42,042 nucleotides of DNA. It comes from Ferruginibacter sp. GTDB taxonomy: Bacteria; Bacteroidota; Bacteroidia; Chitinophagales; Chitinophagaceae. Below, piece after piece: positions 9,104 through 17,941 of this stretch (positions within the stretch are counted from its first letter, which is position 1; every line of letters begins with the position of its first letter). The stretch is from assembly GCA_025963635.1 (NCBI GenBank), contig JAOQAK010000096.1:1-42042 (forward strand), given 5' to 3'. Below the pieces are notes generated by a model that saw only the letters and a program-made list of their open reading frames with translations, had not been told where the DNA came from and made no database searches. Made by a program: the position numbers and the translations under genes.

Positions 9104-9715
9104 TCAACCAGGAGTTTTGAATGTTGATTTGTCCGGTAAAATCAATATTTCGCAGAGTAAAGTGATTCCGGTGATCAGAAAAAAAAGCATCCATGCAAAA
9201 GAGATAAATATTTTGGTGCGTGCACAGTCTCTCTCATTTTCGTCCCAGATTTTTGAGACATCGTAATTAAAATCGTCAAAGAGTTGGGCGCTGGTGAGCG
9301 TTCTGCCCATCTTCTTAAAATGCGCTACTTCGTTATTTGCTTCCGGTGTATAATTGCAGCCGCCAACAATGATAGAATCGACCGGTTCATCCATGGAAAA
9401 ATTTTTAGGATACCGCACCTTCCCGTACTGGTTATTGATGGTGTTGAAATTAAGAAAGGAAAATACAAAGCCAATCCATAACAATACCGCCACGATGATT
9501 GAAATAATGATGAAGTTTTTTTTGCTCACATTTGGAATAAATAAAAATTTGATAACAAGCGAGATGATCAGGCTGGGTAAAATAGAAACCGCTATGGCAA
9601 TGGTTATCGCATTTGCTTTTATTTCTTCCGCTTTTATCAGGCCTGCCAGGCTCACATAGTCTCCCGCAAGAATGAGCACGAACAACAGGATTCGATCTTT
9701 CAGGAAATTTATCAT
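9104..9715 (-). CDS. Four-helix membrane protein, unknown function
   Basis: 203-aa integral membrane protein. Hydrophobic segments lie at about 8-26, 36-60, 67-90 and 168-193, with a soluble 75-residue segment between helices 3 and 4. This segment carries two Cys (C120, C164) and an acidic patch (DENERD, 158-163). No recognised domain. The ATG at 9715 lies only 3 bp beyond the stop codon of the upstream secreted protein gene, implying translational coupling, and the next gene follows 12 bp after its stop. The layout suggests it forms an inner-membrane component working with the secreted partner and the downstream erythromycin-esterase-family protein. That is inference from context only. Confidence 0.75.
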   Translation of the reverse strand: MINFLKDRILLFVLILAGDYVSLAGLIKAEEIKANAITIAIAVSILPSLIISLVIKFLFIPNVSKKNFIIISIIVAVLLWIGFVFSFLNFNTINNQYGKVRYPKNFSMDEPVDSIIVGGCNYTPEANNEVAHFKKMGRTLTSAQLFDDFNYDVSKIWDENERDCARTKIFISFAWMLFFLITGITLLCEILILPDKSTFKTPG

Positions 9716-9718
9716 TCG

Positions 9719-10894
9719 TTATCTGTTATTTTTAAGGGCAGATTGGGCAACCTCGATACGGAATGGCAGTTTTACTATTTTTCGTACATCGTACACCTTA
9801 TTATTTGCCAGGTTTACGTTGGGCCTGAAATACAACTTTTTTGTTTTGGTATCCTGTAAAACAAAGCAGTAGCTGCCCTTTGCCAGTATGATTGGTAAAG
9901 TGGAAGCAAGGTCCACCGGGTGATTCGCAAAAAAACTCAGTGTATCGCAGTTAGGAGTCAACGAATATCGAAGGCCGTTACTTCCATAAAAAATATTGAA
10001 AGTTGCCTCGGCAGGTAAAGTCGATGAACGCAAAGATCCATTGCTGTAAAGAGTATCGATGTAGACATAGATGTCAGCGTTGGCAGGCAAATCCAAATTG
10101 CTTTCTGATGGTGCATTGTCATCATTACGCAAAGTATAGTTTGCAAAAAATATGTCTTTTTGATAAGCACTGCTATTTGTGGTGGCGGATTTCCTTTGAA
10201 CATTTTCTTTAACGATGTCATCGATCACATACAGGTTAGCGCAAATGTCTATTATTGCATCCGTGTTTTCTTCCCGCAAGGCATTATTTTTCAGGATGGT
10301 TCTTAAGAGGCCAATTAATTCCTGGACTGTGTTTTCAAAATAATCCATCTGTATTTTAGAGATACGGAATGATCGAAAACTGATCAATGGCAATATTCTT
10401 TTTTTTACCGTATCTAATTCCGGCGGATACCTGAGCGTATTTTGCGGCATGCTTTTAAGTGAATCATACACCCGTGTAAAGACTCTTGTTGACTTGAAAA
10501 ATAAAATGTTTGATTTTCTATCGGGCTTGCTTTCTGTTTCAAACATTTTTTGTCGTTTGATATAACGTTCTCCCGGCGCTTCAGGCAGTTGGAATTTAGT
10601 AATGGAGTCCGTTTCGGAACGCCCCTGCCAATTTAACAACGCCGGCTTATTGAGCTGGAACATTAGTTCAACCGCATCGTCCGTAGGATAAACATTTTCT
10701 TCTCTAAAAAATTGCAGGCATTGGATCGTAATCCGATCCCTCGAGGGAGATAATGTGCCCGGGTGAGTGAGTTCCAAATAAAATCTATCTAAATATTTTT
10801 GTTTCGTCCATTCTGATGTGCTCTGACAATGACTTCTTTGTGGCAACAAAGCGATGCTAATAAAAAGGAGCAGGTAATGCAAAATATGTTTCAT
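9719..10894 (-). CDS. Secreted protein of unknown function, first gene of the erythromycin-esterase cassette
   Basis: 391-aa exported protein. The frame is open further upstream, to 11131, but that extension has no protein-like character. ATG at 10894 directly opens a signal peptide (residues 1-24, MKHILHYLLLFISIALL core, ending RSHCQ), so it is taken as the start. The mature N-terminal part (30-240) is helical with many charged residues; the C-terminal part (about 270-380) alternates like a beta-sandwich. Cysteines are few (C59, C218, C316, C343). I recognise no family. It is followed after 3 bp by the 203-aa membrane protein gene and heads the four-gene run. An imperfect-spacer palindrome at 11068-11082 lies upstream and could be a control site. 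Confidence 0.8.
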   Translation of the reverse strand: MKHILHYLLLFISIALLPQRSHCQSTSEWTKQKYLDRFYLELTHPGTLSPSRDRITIQCLQFFREENVYPTDDAVELMFQLNKPALLNWQGRSETDSITKFQLPEAPGERYIKRQKMFETESKPDRKSNILFFKSTRVFTRVYDSLKSMPQNTLRYPPELDTVKKRILPLISFRSFRISKIQMDYFENTVQELIGLLRTILKNNALREENTDAIIDICANLYVIDDIVKENVQRKSATTNSSAYQKDIFFANYTLRNDDNAPSESNLDLPANADIYVYIDTLYSNGSLRSSTLPAEATFNIFYGSNGLRYSLTPNCDTLSFFANHPVDLASTLPIILAKGSYCFVLQDTKTKKLYFRPNVNLANNKVYDVRKIVKLPFRIEVAQSALKNNR

Positions 10895-11067
10895 AGCGAG
10901 TTCTAATTGAATATGAAAATTAGAAAGACTGATGAACTGATAAAATTTATAACAAATTAGAAATTTTATTGCTGCTTTCAAATAGAAGCAGTTATTTAAA
11001 TGGGAGGAACCAATGCCGCACAATGGGGAGAATACAGGTTTGGGCCGATAGTATAGTCCGCCCCTGG

Positions 11068-11082
11068 ATAGGTTTAACCTAT
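11068..11082. promoter_or_regulatory. 15-bp palindrome ATAGGTT-T-AACCTAT, candidate operator
   Basis: Perfect 7-bp dyad arms around a single T, in the 290-bp gap between the giant T9SS protein gene (stop at 11185) and the secreted protein gene starting at 10894. It lies about 175 bp upstream of that start. The rest of the gap is AT-rich with no gene. The size fits a regulator-binding site better than a terminator. No cognate regulator is known. Confidence 0.3.
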
Positions 11083-11184
11083 AAATTATAAGACATGTTG
11101 GGATGTTCAGCCATGCATTAGCTGCCGCCAATAGCTTGAAAATGCCATCAAATACAGACTGTAGTAGTAAAGCGCCAACTGATA

Positions 11185-14100
11185 TTATTCCACAATCAAT
11201 TTAATAGCTTGGGTCTGCTTGCCGCCTACTGTTACCTTCAATTGATATATTCCTGGTGTTAACCTAACAGCCGGCCGGAGGGTTTGCTTCCATGAACCGG
11301 CAACCTGCCTGGTAGTGATACTTGTGAAAACAACCTGTCCGAAATTGTTAAGCAATTTTAGATTGTAAACACCAGCAGGCATATCGTTAAAGTCAGCCCT
11401 GATGATGTTATCCGTTACCGGGTTTGGAGATATGCTGATGCTCTCTTTAGCGGGATTGAATGTAACCAGTACCGTTTTACTATACACGAAATTGCCACTG
11501 GCATCAACACATCTGATGCGGTAATAATTATTTCCCTTAAAAGGATTTTCATCTAACCATTTGTAAGATGCAAGCGATCGGCCTTGCGCACCCGCAACGG
11601 TAGAATTTACTTTTACAAAGCTCGTTAGGTTTGCACTTTTTTCCACTTCATACCGGCTTGCATTGATATCGTTGTCAACCTCCCATGCTACCTCAATATT
11701 GCCGCCCTTGCTGAATGCGATAATATGATTGCTAATAATTAGCGGCTTCGCAGTAAGCGGTTTGAATAGGATCCTGAAGCGGCCAGGCATAGCGCTATTT
11801 TTGTCGAGGGTAATATCGAAGTCATAAACGGAAGCCCCTGCTGCACTAAGTTGTATCTTTTTGCCGGTATAGCGATCTTCCAGGTAAGTTACGAGATTTG
11901 TATCCAGGTTGCCCGGTTCAAAACCTAAACGGTAGCGGCGTGGAGTGGTTTTTGTCAGCAGTAAAAATAAGGTATCATCCATTGCCGGTATGGGCCTTCT
12001 TTCAATCCCCAGTGCAATGGAATCCCGCTGCAGTGATAGCATTTCTTTTATGTTTTCCATCTTCAGCGCATCCTGCTTGTCTGTTCCCTTGCTGAAATTA
12101 TTATCAAAAAGTGCCAGGGTTCCATCCAATAATACCAACGCATTCATTTCGTTTACATAATAAAGATTGGCTCTGAAGCTGGTTGGCCGGCTCGCTGTCC
12201 GATACGCCTGCAGGTTATTTGAAGCTGTTTTTGTGTTCTCCTGGAATACAACAGAGGCCGGACCGTTATTGATGGTAATAGCGTAAAATGCTTGTCCCGA
12301 TTGCAAAATGGGTGTCAGGTTACTGGAGGTGTACGAGTAAGTACCTGTATTATTTACATCATCAAAAATTACGTAGCCACCCTGTTCAGCATTCAGGTAA
12401 GGATCCCAGGCATAGAAACGATTAGACACATTGTTTCTTCCAATTTTGGCAAAGTCTACCGGTGAAGCATAGGGATTCCCAATCAATGTAAAAGCACCAG
12501 CGGCTGAAGACGCAGCAAAAGTTTGCCTGCCGGTTTGCAACTGTCCCACACTCGTTAAAGTGGTAATGTTGCTATTGGCAGGGTTTGTGTTCACAGGATC
12601 CCTGTCGCCCCTGGCGAAAATAAAATAGGGAATATTGTCAGAGGTGTCGGCCGAGTTCTTTGATAAACGGGCTATCCTCGTATCTAAAACAGGCACTGAA
12701 CCTGCCTTTAATGAAGCATTGTTTAAGGGACTCCAGTCTAACCCGTTTGGGCCACTTGGGCTGGTTGCACCCGGACCAGAAACGTATGTTCCTTTGCCCG
12801 CCTGGAACACGCCGCCGTTCTGCCAATTATCAAAAACGGTGCCGCCCCGGGCCACAGGAGCAGTAAACAAACGCCACGACCGGCGCGCCGGCAAGTAGCG
12901 CTGTACAGCAGCTTTTCCAATAACCTTATTTCCATTGTTGATGCCATTGTTTGTTATATCGGCCACACGAGCAGTACTTACAGCAGTCGAAACTAAAATA
13001 AGATTATCGCCCGTAGTAAGTGTTTTGTTGTCTACATCTCCAAAAGAGAGGTCGCCGGTAAGGTTCAAAAAGTTGTCCGATGCATTGTTGATTACAAGAT
13101 TATTGCTTACCACCAGGTTCTTCAATGTATTGGCAAAAAGCATATTTCCAGAAAGTGACTGACTAAAATTTCCGTTAAAAGCAAGCGTGCCAAGGGTTAC
13201 GTTGAATGTACCTGCATTGGTAATGGTGCCGGCAATTTGTAATCTCGCATTACTAACGGTTAAAGCCGCTCCGGGTTGAATTACCAGGTTATAGATGGTT
13301 GCCGTACCCGAACCCAACACCGGGTTAAAGGGTGTACCTGCGGCGATAATAACATCCTGGCAGGAAATAGAAGGCAGTTCACCGCCAGACCAATTGGCCG
13401 CTACATTCCAATCGGCACTTTGCGTTCCCTCCCATAAATTGTGAATCGAAATAAATGCCGGGGCGGAATAAGCAATTCCACAAGCATTGGTGATCATTGC
13501 CCTGTAAAACCTGGGACTGGATATATTGGTAAGCGTTAGAGACAAAGATGTACTGGCAATATCTTCGTTGCCAGTAAAATCGCTCACCGTAGAAGATTGC
13601 CACTTAACCACATTCCCTATATTGTTACTTAATGTTAAACTGGTATTGTTCACCCCCGAACAGACTGCTGTGGCTCCGTCGATGGTTCCGCCTGCAATGG
13701 ACTGTGTTACGGTTATCGGAACTGCGGAGCTAATCGCAGCTGCACATAAGCCACTGGTCACTACTGATCTGTAATAAGTAGTGGCAGTAAGATTTGATAC
13801 AGTTAATGTTGGTGCGGTGGCGCCGATTAAATTACCAAATGAATTATTATCAGGTGACGACTGCCATTGTATGGTACCAGTATTTCCGGAAAGAGTTAAT
13901 AAAGTGCTGTTTGTTCCTGCACACACTGTTACGGCGCCATTTACACTTCCGGCTACTGACACGGGGTTTACGAGGACGGCAGAAACAGCCGATGAAGTGG
14001 ACGGGCATACGCCACTCGTGAGCAAGGCCCTGTAATACTTTGTGGCAGTTAAATTAGTTGCTGAATAAGACGTGCCCGTATATCCTGCTAAATTTGCAAA

Positions 14101-15345
14101 TGTACTGTTATCAGAAGATTGTTGCCATTGAATTGTTCCGGTATAGCCGGTCAAAGTAAGCAGGGTATTATTGGCGCCGGTGCAGACATTGGTACCGCCT
14201 GTGATACTGCCGCCGACCGGTGGCTGGCTTACTGCCACCGATAATGGTACTCTCGTGGAACTTGCACAGCCTGAAGCAACGATGGTAGCACCTGCATAAT
14301 AGGTGGTATTTACAACGGGGCTCACGGGAAAATTTACTGCGCTCGCGGTACTGCCTATGCTGGTGCCGCCGCTGGCAACTGTGTACCATTGAATAATACC
14401 TTCGGATGTGGTTGCATTTATATTTAGATTGCTGCCGGCGCACACAGTGGCAGGTGATGAAGTAATCAATGTTGGGGGTGCAGGCACATGATTGACGGAT
14501 ACATTTACTGATGCGCTTGCAAAGGCCACTCCCGCTCCCGCCCTTGCAATGCTATAGGTAAGCGTGTAAGATTGGGGCGTAGTGGGATAGGTAAATTTAT
14601 AGGTCTGGGGCACGTTGAAGTTTGATAGTGTTGAGCCAACTGCTGGAGTCATAGAAGTCCCCGAGGAAGGACTAACCGACCAGGAACAGTCATAATTTAT
14701 TTTATCACACAATGGGGTTAATGTGGCTGTAAATGCAGCTCCATAACAAATCGTAGTGGGTGATGTAGTTAATGTAAACTCAGGCAACCCGCCGATATAA
14801 TTAAAAATTTCAAAAGAAAACGCGGCATTCTGGCTATTATCACTTGAAACGATTATAACCGTTGGCCCGATATATAACCGGGTGGAAGCATTGCCGTTAC
14901 CTGCTACCGGTTGAAGACCCAGTGACGTATTACTAATTACGAAAGAAATGCCGGCAGCAAATTTGAGGTCGCCATTGCCGATCCAGAATATTTGTGCATT
15001 TGCCCCGTCGATCACCACCCTGGTGAAATTCAATAATGACACAGTGCTAATGTCGACATTCAGTGTACCATTGATGGTTAATACCCCTCCCTGTGATGTA
15101 AGCGTACTGGCATTCACCGTAGTTCCTGCCGCCACCGTGTAATCCGCTAAAACCTTTTTCGAAAAGCAAAACGCAATCATGAAAACAAATACCAGTTTAT
15201 GCCGGCAGGATAAAGAAATTCCTTTGCCGGGCAGCCGATATAAAGTGGATTGTTGACCCAATTGTTTTATACCTATCCATCCTTTTTTTATGTAATCATT
15301 AAAAGCCGCAATCGCTGTATTCAAAGAGTAAAATTTTGTTTTCAT
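11185..15345 (-). CDS. Giant T9SS-exported protein with four tandem Ig-like repeats
   Basis: 1386-aa surface or secreted protein. The C-terminal about 82 residues are a type A T9SS sorting domain (SPNPVTDN near 1306, then GVYNLKLLNNFGQVV and LTPGIYQLKVT), so it should cross the outer membrane by the gliding/type 9 secretion system. Four repeats of about 85 residues (about 290-373, 374-462, 463-548, 549-634) share the pattern VCxGxNxTLLTLxG, TIQWQSSxDN and xATxYYRxxxTSGxC, an Ig-like adhesin module. A NWSGGxLP segment follows at 651-658 and then beta-rich regions. The N terminus is odd: a clear signal core (LVFVFMIAFCF) sits at 51-61 behind a 48-residue Trp/Gln/Leu-containing extension, yet no Met, GTG or TTG start fits closer to it. 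Ligand unknown; adhesion or matrix function is inferred from the architecture. Confidence 0.88.
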   Translation of the reverse strand: MKTKFYSLNTAIAAFNDYIKKGWIGIKQLGQQSTLYRLPGKGISLSCRHKLVFVFMIAFCFSKKVLADYTVAAGTTVNASTLTSQGGVLTINGTLNVDISTVSLLNFTRVVIDGANAQIFWIGNGDLKFAAGISFVISNTSLGLQPVAGNGNASTRLYIGPTVIIVSSDNSQNAAFSFEIFNYIGGLPEFTLTTSPTTICYGAAFTATLTPLCDKINYDCSWSVSPSSGTSMTPAVGSTLSNFNVPQTYKFTYPTTPQSYTLTYSIARAGAGVAFASASVNVSVNHVPAPPTLITSSPATVCAGSNLNINATTSEGIIQWYTVASGGTSIGSTASAVNFPVSPVVNTTYYAGATIVASGCASSTRVPLSVAVSQPPVGGSITGGTNVCTGANNTLLTLTGYTGTIQWQQSSDNSTFANLAGYTGTSYSATNLTATKYYRALLTSGVCPSTSSAVSAVLVNPVSVAGSVNGAVTVCAGTNSTLLTLSGNTGTIQWQSSPDNNSFGNLIGATAPTLTVSNLTATTYYRSVVTSGLCAAAISSAVPITVTQSIAGGTIDGATAVCSGVNNTSLTLSNNIGNVVKWQSSTVSDFTGNEDIASTSLSLTLTNISSPRFYRAMITNACGIAYSAPAFISIHNLWEGTQSADWNVAANWSGGELPSISCQDVIIAAGTPFNPVLGSGTATIYNLVIQPGAALTVSNARLQIAGTITNAGTFNVTLGTLAFNGNFSQSLSGNMLFANTLKNLVVSNNLVINNASDNFLNLTGDLSFGDVDNKTLTTGDNLILVSTAVSTARVADITNNGINNGNKVIGKAAVQRYLPARRSWRLFTAPVARGGTVFDNWQNGGVFQAGKGTYVSGPGATSPSGPNGLDWSPLNNASLKAGSVPVLDTRIARLSKNSADTSDNIPYFIFARGDRDPVNTNPANSNITTLTSVGQLQTGRQTFAASSAAGAFTLIGNPYASPVDFAKIGRNNVSNRFYAWDPYLNAEQGGYVIFDDVNNTGTYSYTSSNLTPILQSGQAFYAITINNGPASVVFQENTKTASNNLQAYRTASRPTSFRANLYYVNEMNALVLLDGTLALFDNNFSKGTDKQDALKMENIKEMLSLQRDSIALGIERRPIPAMDDTLFLLLTKTTPRRYRLGFEPGNLDTNLVTYLEDRYTGKKIQLSAAGASVYDFDITLDKNSAMPGRFRILFKPLTAKPLIISNHIIAFSKGGNIEVAWEVDNDINASRYEVEKSANLTSFVKVNSTVAGAQGRSLASYKWLDENPFKGNNYYRIRCVDASGNFVYSKTVLVTFNPAKESISISPNPVTDNIIRADFNDMPAGVYNLKLLNNFGQVVFTSITTRQVAGSWKQTLRPAVRLTPGIYQLKVTVGGKQTQAIKLIVE

Positions 15346-16055
15346 ATGATCGGGATTAAGATCCGGGATAAATCTAAAGAGACAAAATATGGATTTGGAT
15401 TATTAAAACATTTTCCCTTAAACCAGACCGGGGTGAGGGTGTGATCTCACTCACAAATTACTATCCGGCGCAACCAAACGATCAAAGCACTTCTTATAAA
15501 AAAGTTATGACCATTTCATAATAACCGGTGCAGGGAATACTGGTATTATTTTTATATAAAATGCCGTAAATGGGATCGGGTGCCGGGTAAAGTTAAGTTT
15601 GGCATTGAAAGTGGTTTTAGGGTTTAGAGGATTGATTTCAGCGGAAAGGAACTAAGTATTCGTTTCCGCTTTAATAATGGGTAAAGCAGGTATGACCATA
15701 TTAATTATGAATCATAATCACCAATAAAAATATAGTAATCGATGCTACCGACAAAAAAATACTTTGAACCCAAACCGATAATAATCCGGCAAATTTCGTA
15801 ATGCTTCCCTTGATTTTTCCCTGGAGACTACAACAATTAAGTTTACCTCACTTAATGCATCCTCATTATCAGTTCATTAGATTTTTTTTGTAATATGATA
15901 TGCAATAATTGAGAGACTTTTTACTGCATCCCTGAGACAACCATCTCAGAACTGGTAGATGTTTTACTACAGGAGCATCGAAGAAAATTGGGTGTGTCAG
16001 CTGTTGAATTATCAATTTTTAGTTCAGCATAAACGCTTTCCGAAATCCCTGCGCC
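15346..16055. other. Long non-coding stretch upstream of the sensor kinase
   Basis: About 700 bp without a credible gene between the T9SS protein and the two-component operon, which are divergently transcribed. It is AT-rich. The only structure seen is an inverted repeat AGCGGAAA (15640-15647)/TTTCCGCT (15663-15670) with a 15-base loop. Promoters for both flanking genes should lie here, but no full TTTG/TAnnTTTG pair was found. Confidence 0.5.
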
Positions 16056-16077
16056 AAATCTTTATAAAATCTTTATA
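16056..16077. promoter_or_regulatory. Tandem 11-bp direct repeat, candidate KdpE-type binding site
   Basis: AAATCTTTATA occurs twice head to tail at 16056-16066 and 16067-16077, about 108 bp before the first ATG of the sensor kinase. A spacing of one helical turn is what OmpR/KdpE-family dimers bind, and the TTTATA core resembles the T-rich KdpE site of enterobacterial kdp promoters. The downstream operon encodes a KdpE-like regulator, so autoregulation is a reasonable inference. Confidence 0.5.
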
Positions 16078-16181
16078 CCGTTCCGTGTAATTTTACATTT
16101 TATTTTTCAATCATATTAAAACAGTCCCTTCCAATCAAGAAAATTACCCATTATCAATATGTAACCAGCCTGCTAATTGTT

Positions 16182-17198
16182 TTGATGGTTTCAGGTATCA
16201 GTTATTTACTTTCAGACATTATTGGTTACAAAGTAGTAGCCTTTTTATTGTTGCTGAGTCTCTCGTGCCTATCCTTGTTTTTTAAAATATTTCCCGTATT
16301 GATAGCTGCATTGCTAAGTGCATTTATCTGGAACTATTTTTTTATTCCTCCAAGATTCACCTTTCATGTAGATAGTGCAGAAGATTTTTTTCTGCTGATC
16401 ATGTACCTCATAATTGCCATGGTGCATGCCGTACTCACCTATCGCATCCGGCAAATAGAAAAGAAAATAATTGATAAGGAACAGAAGGCAAACATCCTGA
16501 AATTATATAACACCCTGCTCAATTCATTATCGCACGAACTACGTACACCCATTGCTACCATCATCGGTGCAACGGATAATCTTTTAATGAATAACAATAG
16601 GCTTACAGAAGAAAATAAACTGAACCTGCTCACGGAAGTTTCGGTAGCATCGCTGCGGTTGAACCAGCAGGTGGAGAACCTGTTGAACATGTCAAGACTT
16701 GAATCCGGCTTTATCCAGGTTAAAAAAGATTGGTGCGATGCAAATGAACTGGTATATGCAACCCTCAAGCGCCTGGAAGAAAATCTCAAAAAGCATATCA
16801 TTAAAGTACAGGTAGCAGATAACCTGCCCTTGTTCAGGCTGGACACGGGTCTAATGGAACAGGTATTGTACAACCTGCTCTACAATGCAATGATCTATAC
16901 TCCTGAAAATGCAACGCTGGTGATTGATGTTAATTGCATTGATAACAATTGTGTAATTATTATAGAAGACAATGGCAAGGGTTTTCCGCCGGAAGAGATT
17001 AACCAGGTGTTTGATAAATTTTACCGGCTGAAATATTCAAGAACCGGTGGAACCGGGCTCGGACTATCGATCGTTAAGGGTTTTGTAGAAGCACATAATG
17101 GAAGAATCACTTTGCAAAATAAAGATACTGGCGGAGCAAAGTTTACCATCGTGATACCTGCTGAAACATCGTATTTAAATGATTTAAGAAATGAGTGA
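16182..17198 (+). CDS. KdpD-C-terminal-like sensor histidine kinase
   Basis: Membrane histidine kinase matching only the C-terminal half of KdpD: a DUF4118-type four-helix membrane unit (about 1-90), dimerisation/phosphoacceptor helix with SLSHELRTP (H118), N-box NLLYNAM (231-237), G1 box DNGKGF (263-268) and G2 box GGTGLGL (289-295). The KdpD N-terminal sensing domain and USP domain are absent. Partner is the response regulator starting 8 bp before its stop. Starts are problematic: TTG at 16182 and ATG at 16185 are the first canonical codons, but the frame is open from 16068, and its upstream codons encode a basic stretch (SLPIKKITHYQY) and the first half of helix 1. The true start may be a rare codon upstream. 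Output is probably potassium- or turgor-linked, since kup follows. Signal sensed is unknown. Confidence 0.9.
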   Translation: MMVSGISYLLSDIIGYKVVAFLLLLSLSCLSLFFKIFPVLIAALLSAFIWNYFFIPPRFTFHVDSAEDFFLLIMYLIIAMVHAVLTYRIRQIEKKIIDKEQKANILKLYNTLLNSLSHELRTPIATIIGATDNLLMNNNRLTEENKLNLLTEVSVASLRLNQQVENLLNMSRLESGFIQVKKDWCDANELVYATLKRLEENLKKHIIKVQVADNLPLFRLDTGLMEQVLYNLLYNAMIYTPENATLVIDVNCIDNNCVIIIEDNGKGFPPEEINQVFDKFYRLKYSRTGGTGLGLSIVKGFVEAHNGRITLQNKDTGGAKFTIVIPAETSYLNDLRNE

Positions 17199-17877
17199 AC
17201 AAAAGATTTTGGTGATAGATGATGAAAGCCCCATTCGCAAACTGCTTCAAATTACCCTGCAGTCGAATGGATATGAAGTAGCCGAGGCTATTACCGCAAA
17301 AGATGGATTAGCAAAGGCGATCAATCAACTGCCAGACCTCATTCTGCTCGATCTCGGGCTGCCCGATGAAGATGGACACTCGGTTTTAAAAAAGCTGCGT
17401 ACATGGTATACTAACCCGGTAATTATTATTTCGGTGCAAAGCAGTGAAGAAGACATCGTTATATCGTTGGATAATGGGGCCAACGATTATTTGGTAAAAC
17501 CATTCCGTACAGGCGAACTACTCGCAAGAATCCGCTCAGCCTTACGGGTTGGCAATATTAGCGATGAGAACCTGGTAATACAATTCAACAACCTTTCTAT
17601 CGACCTTGCAGCAAGAGTGGTCAAAAAAAATAATTCAATCATAAAACTAACGCTTACTGAATACTCCTTACTGGCCTTGTTTGTACGGAATGAGGGCAAG
17701 GTATTAACACATCGATATTTACTAAAAGAAGTATGGGGGCCAGGCTACCTGAATCAAACACAATATCTGCGGGTTTACATCGCTCAATTAAGAAAAAAGA
17801 TAGAAGATGATCCGAACAGACCGGTTCATATTATTACTGAGTCTGGCGTCGGCTACCGTTTTATCATCACTGAATAA
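17191..17877 (+). CDS. kdpE: KdpE-like OmpR-family response regulator
   Basis: 228-aa DNA-binding response regulator. The receiver domain (1-120) has the acidic pair D10/D11, phosphoacceptor D54 in LLDLGLPDEDG, and conserved K103 in LVKPF. The C-terminal winged helix (about 130-226) has the OmpR-type ending, with LTLTEYSLLALFVRNEGKVLTH and GVGYRF. The ATG overlaps the end of the kinase gene by 8 bp, so the two are translationally coupled. Sequence features resemble KdpE, and the gene is followed after 64 bp by kup, so its target is probably potassium uptake, with possible autoregulation through the tandem repeat at 16056-16077. The symbol is by resemblance; no kdpFABC genes are in the window. 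Confidence 0.88.
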   Translation: MSEQKILVIDDESPIRKLLQITLQSNGYEVAEAITAKDGLAKAINQLPDLILLDLGLPDEDGHSVLKKLRTWYTNPVIIISVQSSEEDIVISLDNGANDYLVKPFRTGELLARIRSALRVGNISDENLVIQFNNLSIDLAARVVKKNNSIIKLTLTEYSLLALFVRNEGKVLTHRYLLKEVWGPGYLNQTQYLRVYIAQLRKKIEDDPNRPVHIITESGVGYRFIITE

Positions 17878-17941
17878 CGCTATCAGACCGGAAACCTTTA
17901 TTCAAAATGTTTCCAACATCATTCAAATAATTATATAAGCA

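Noticed and set aside
10895..11131. N-terminal extension of the 391-aa secreted protein
   Set aside because: No protein character; the signal peptide begins at ATG 10894.
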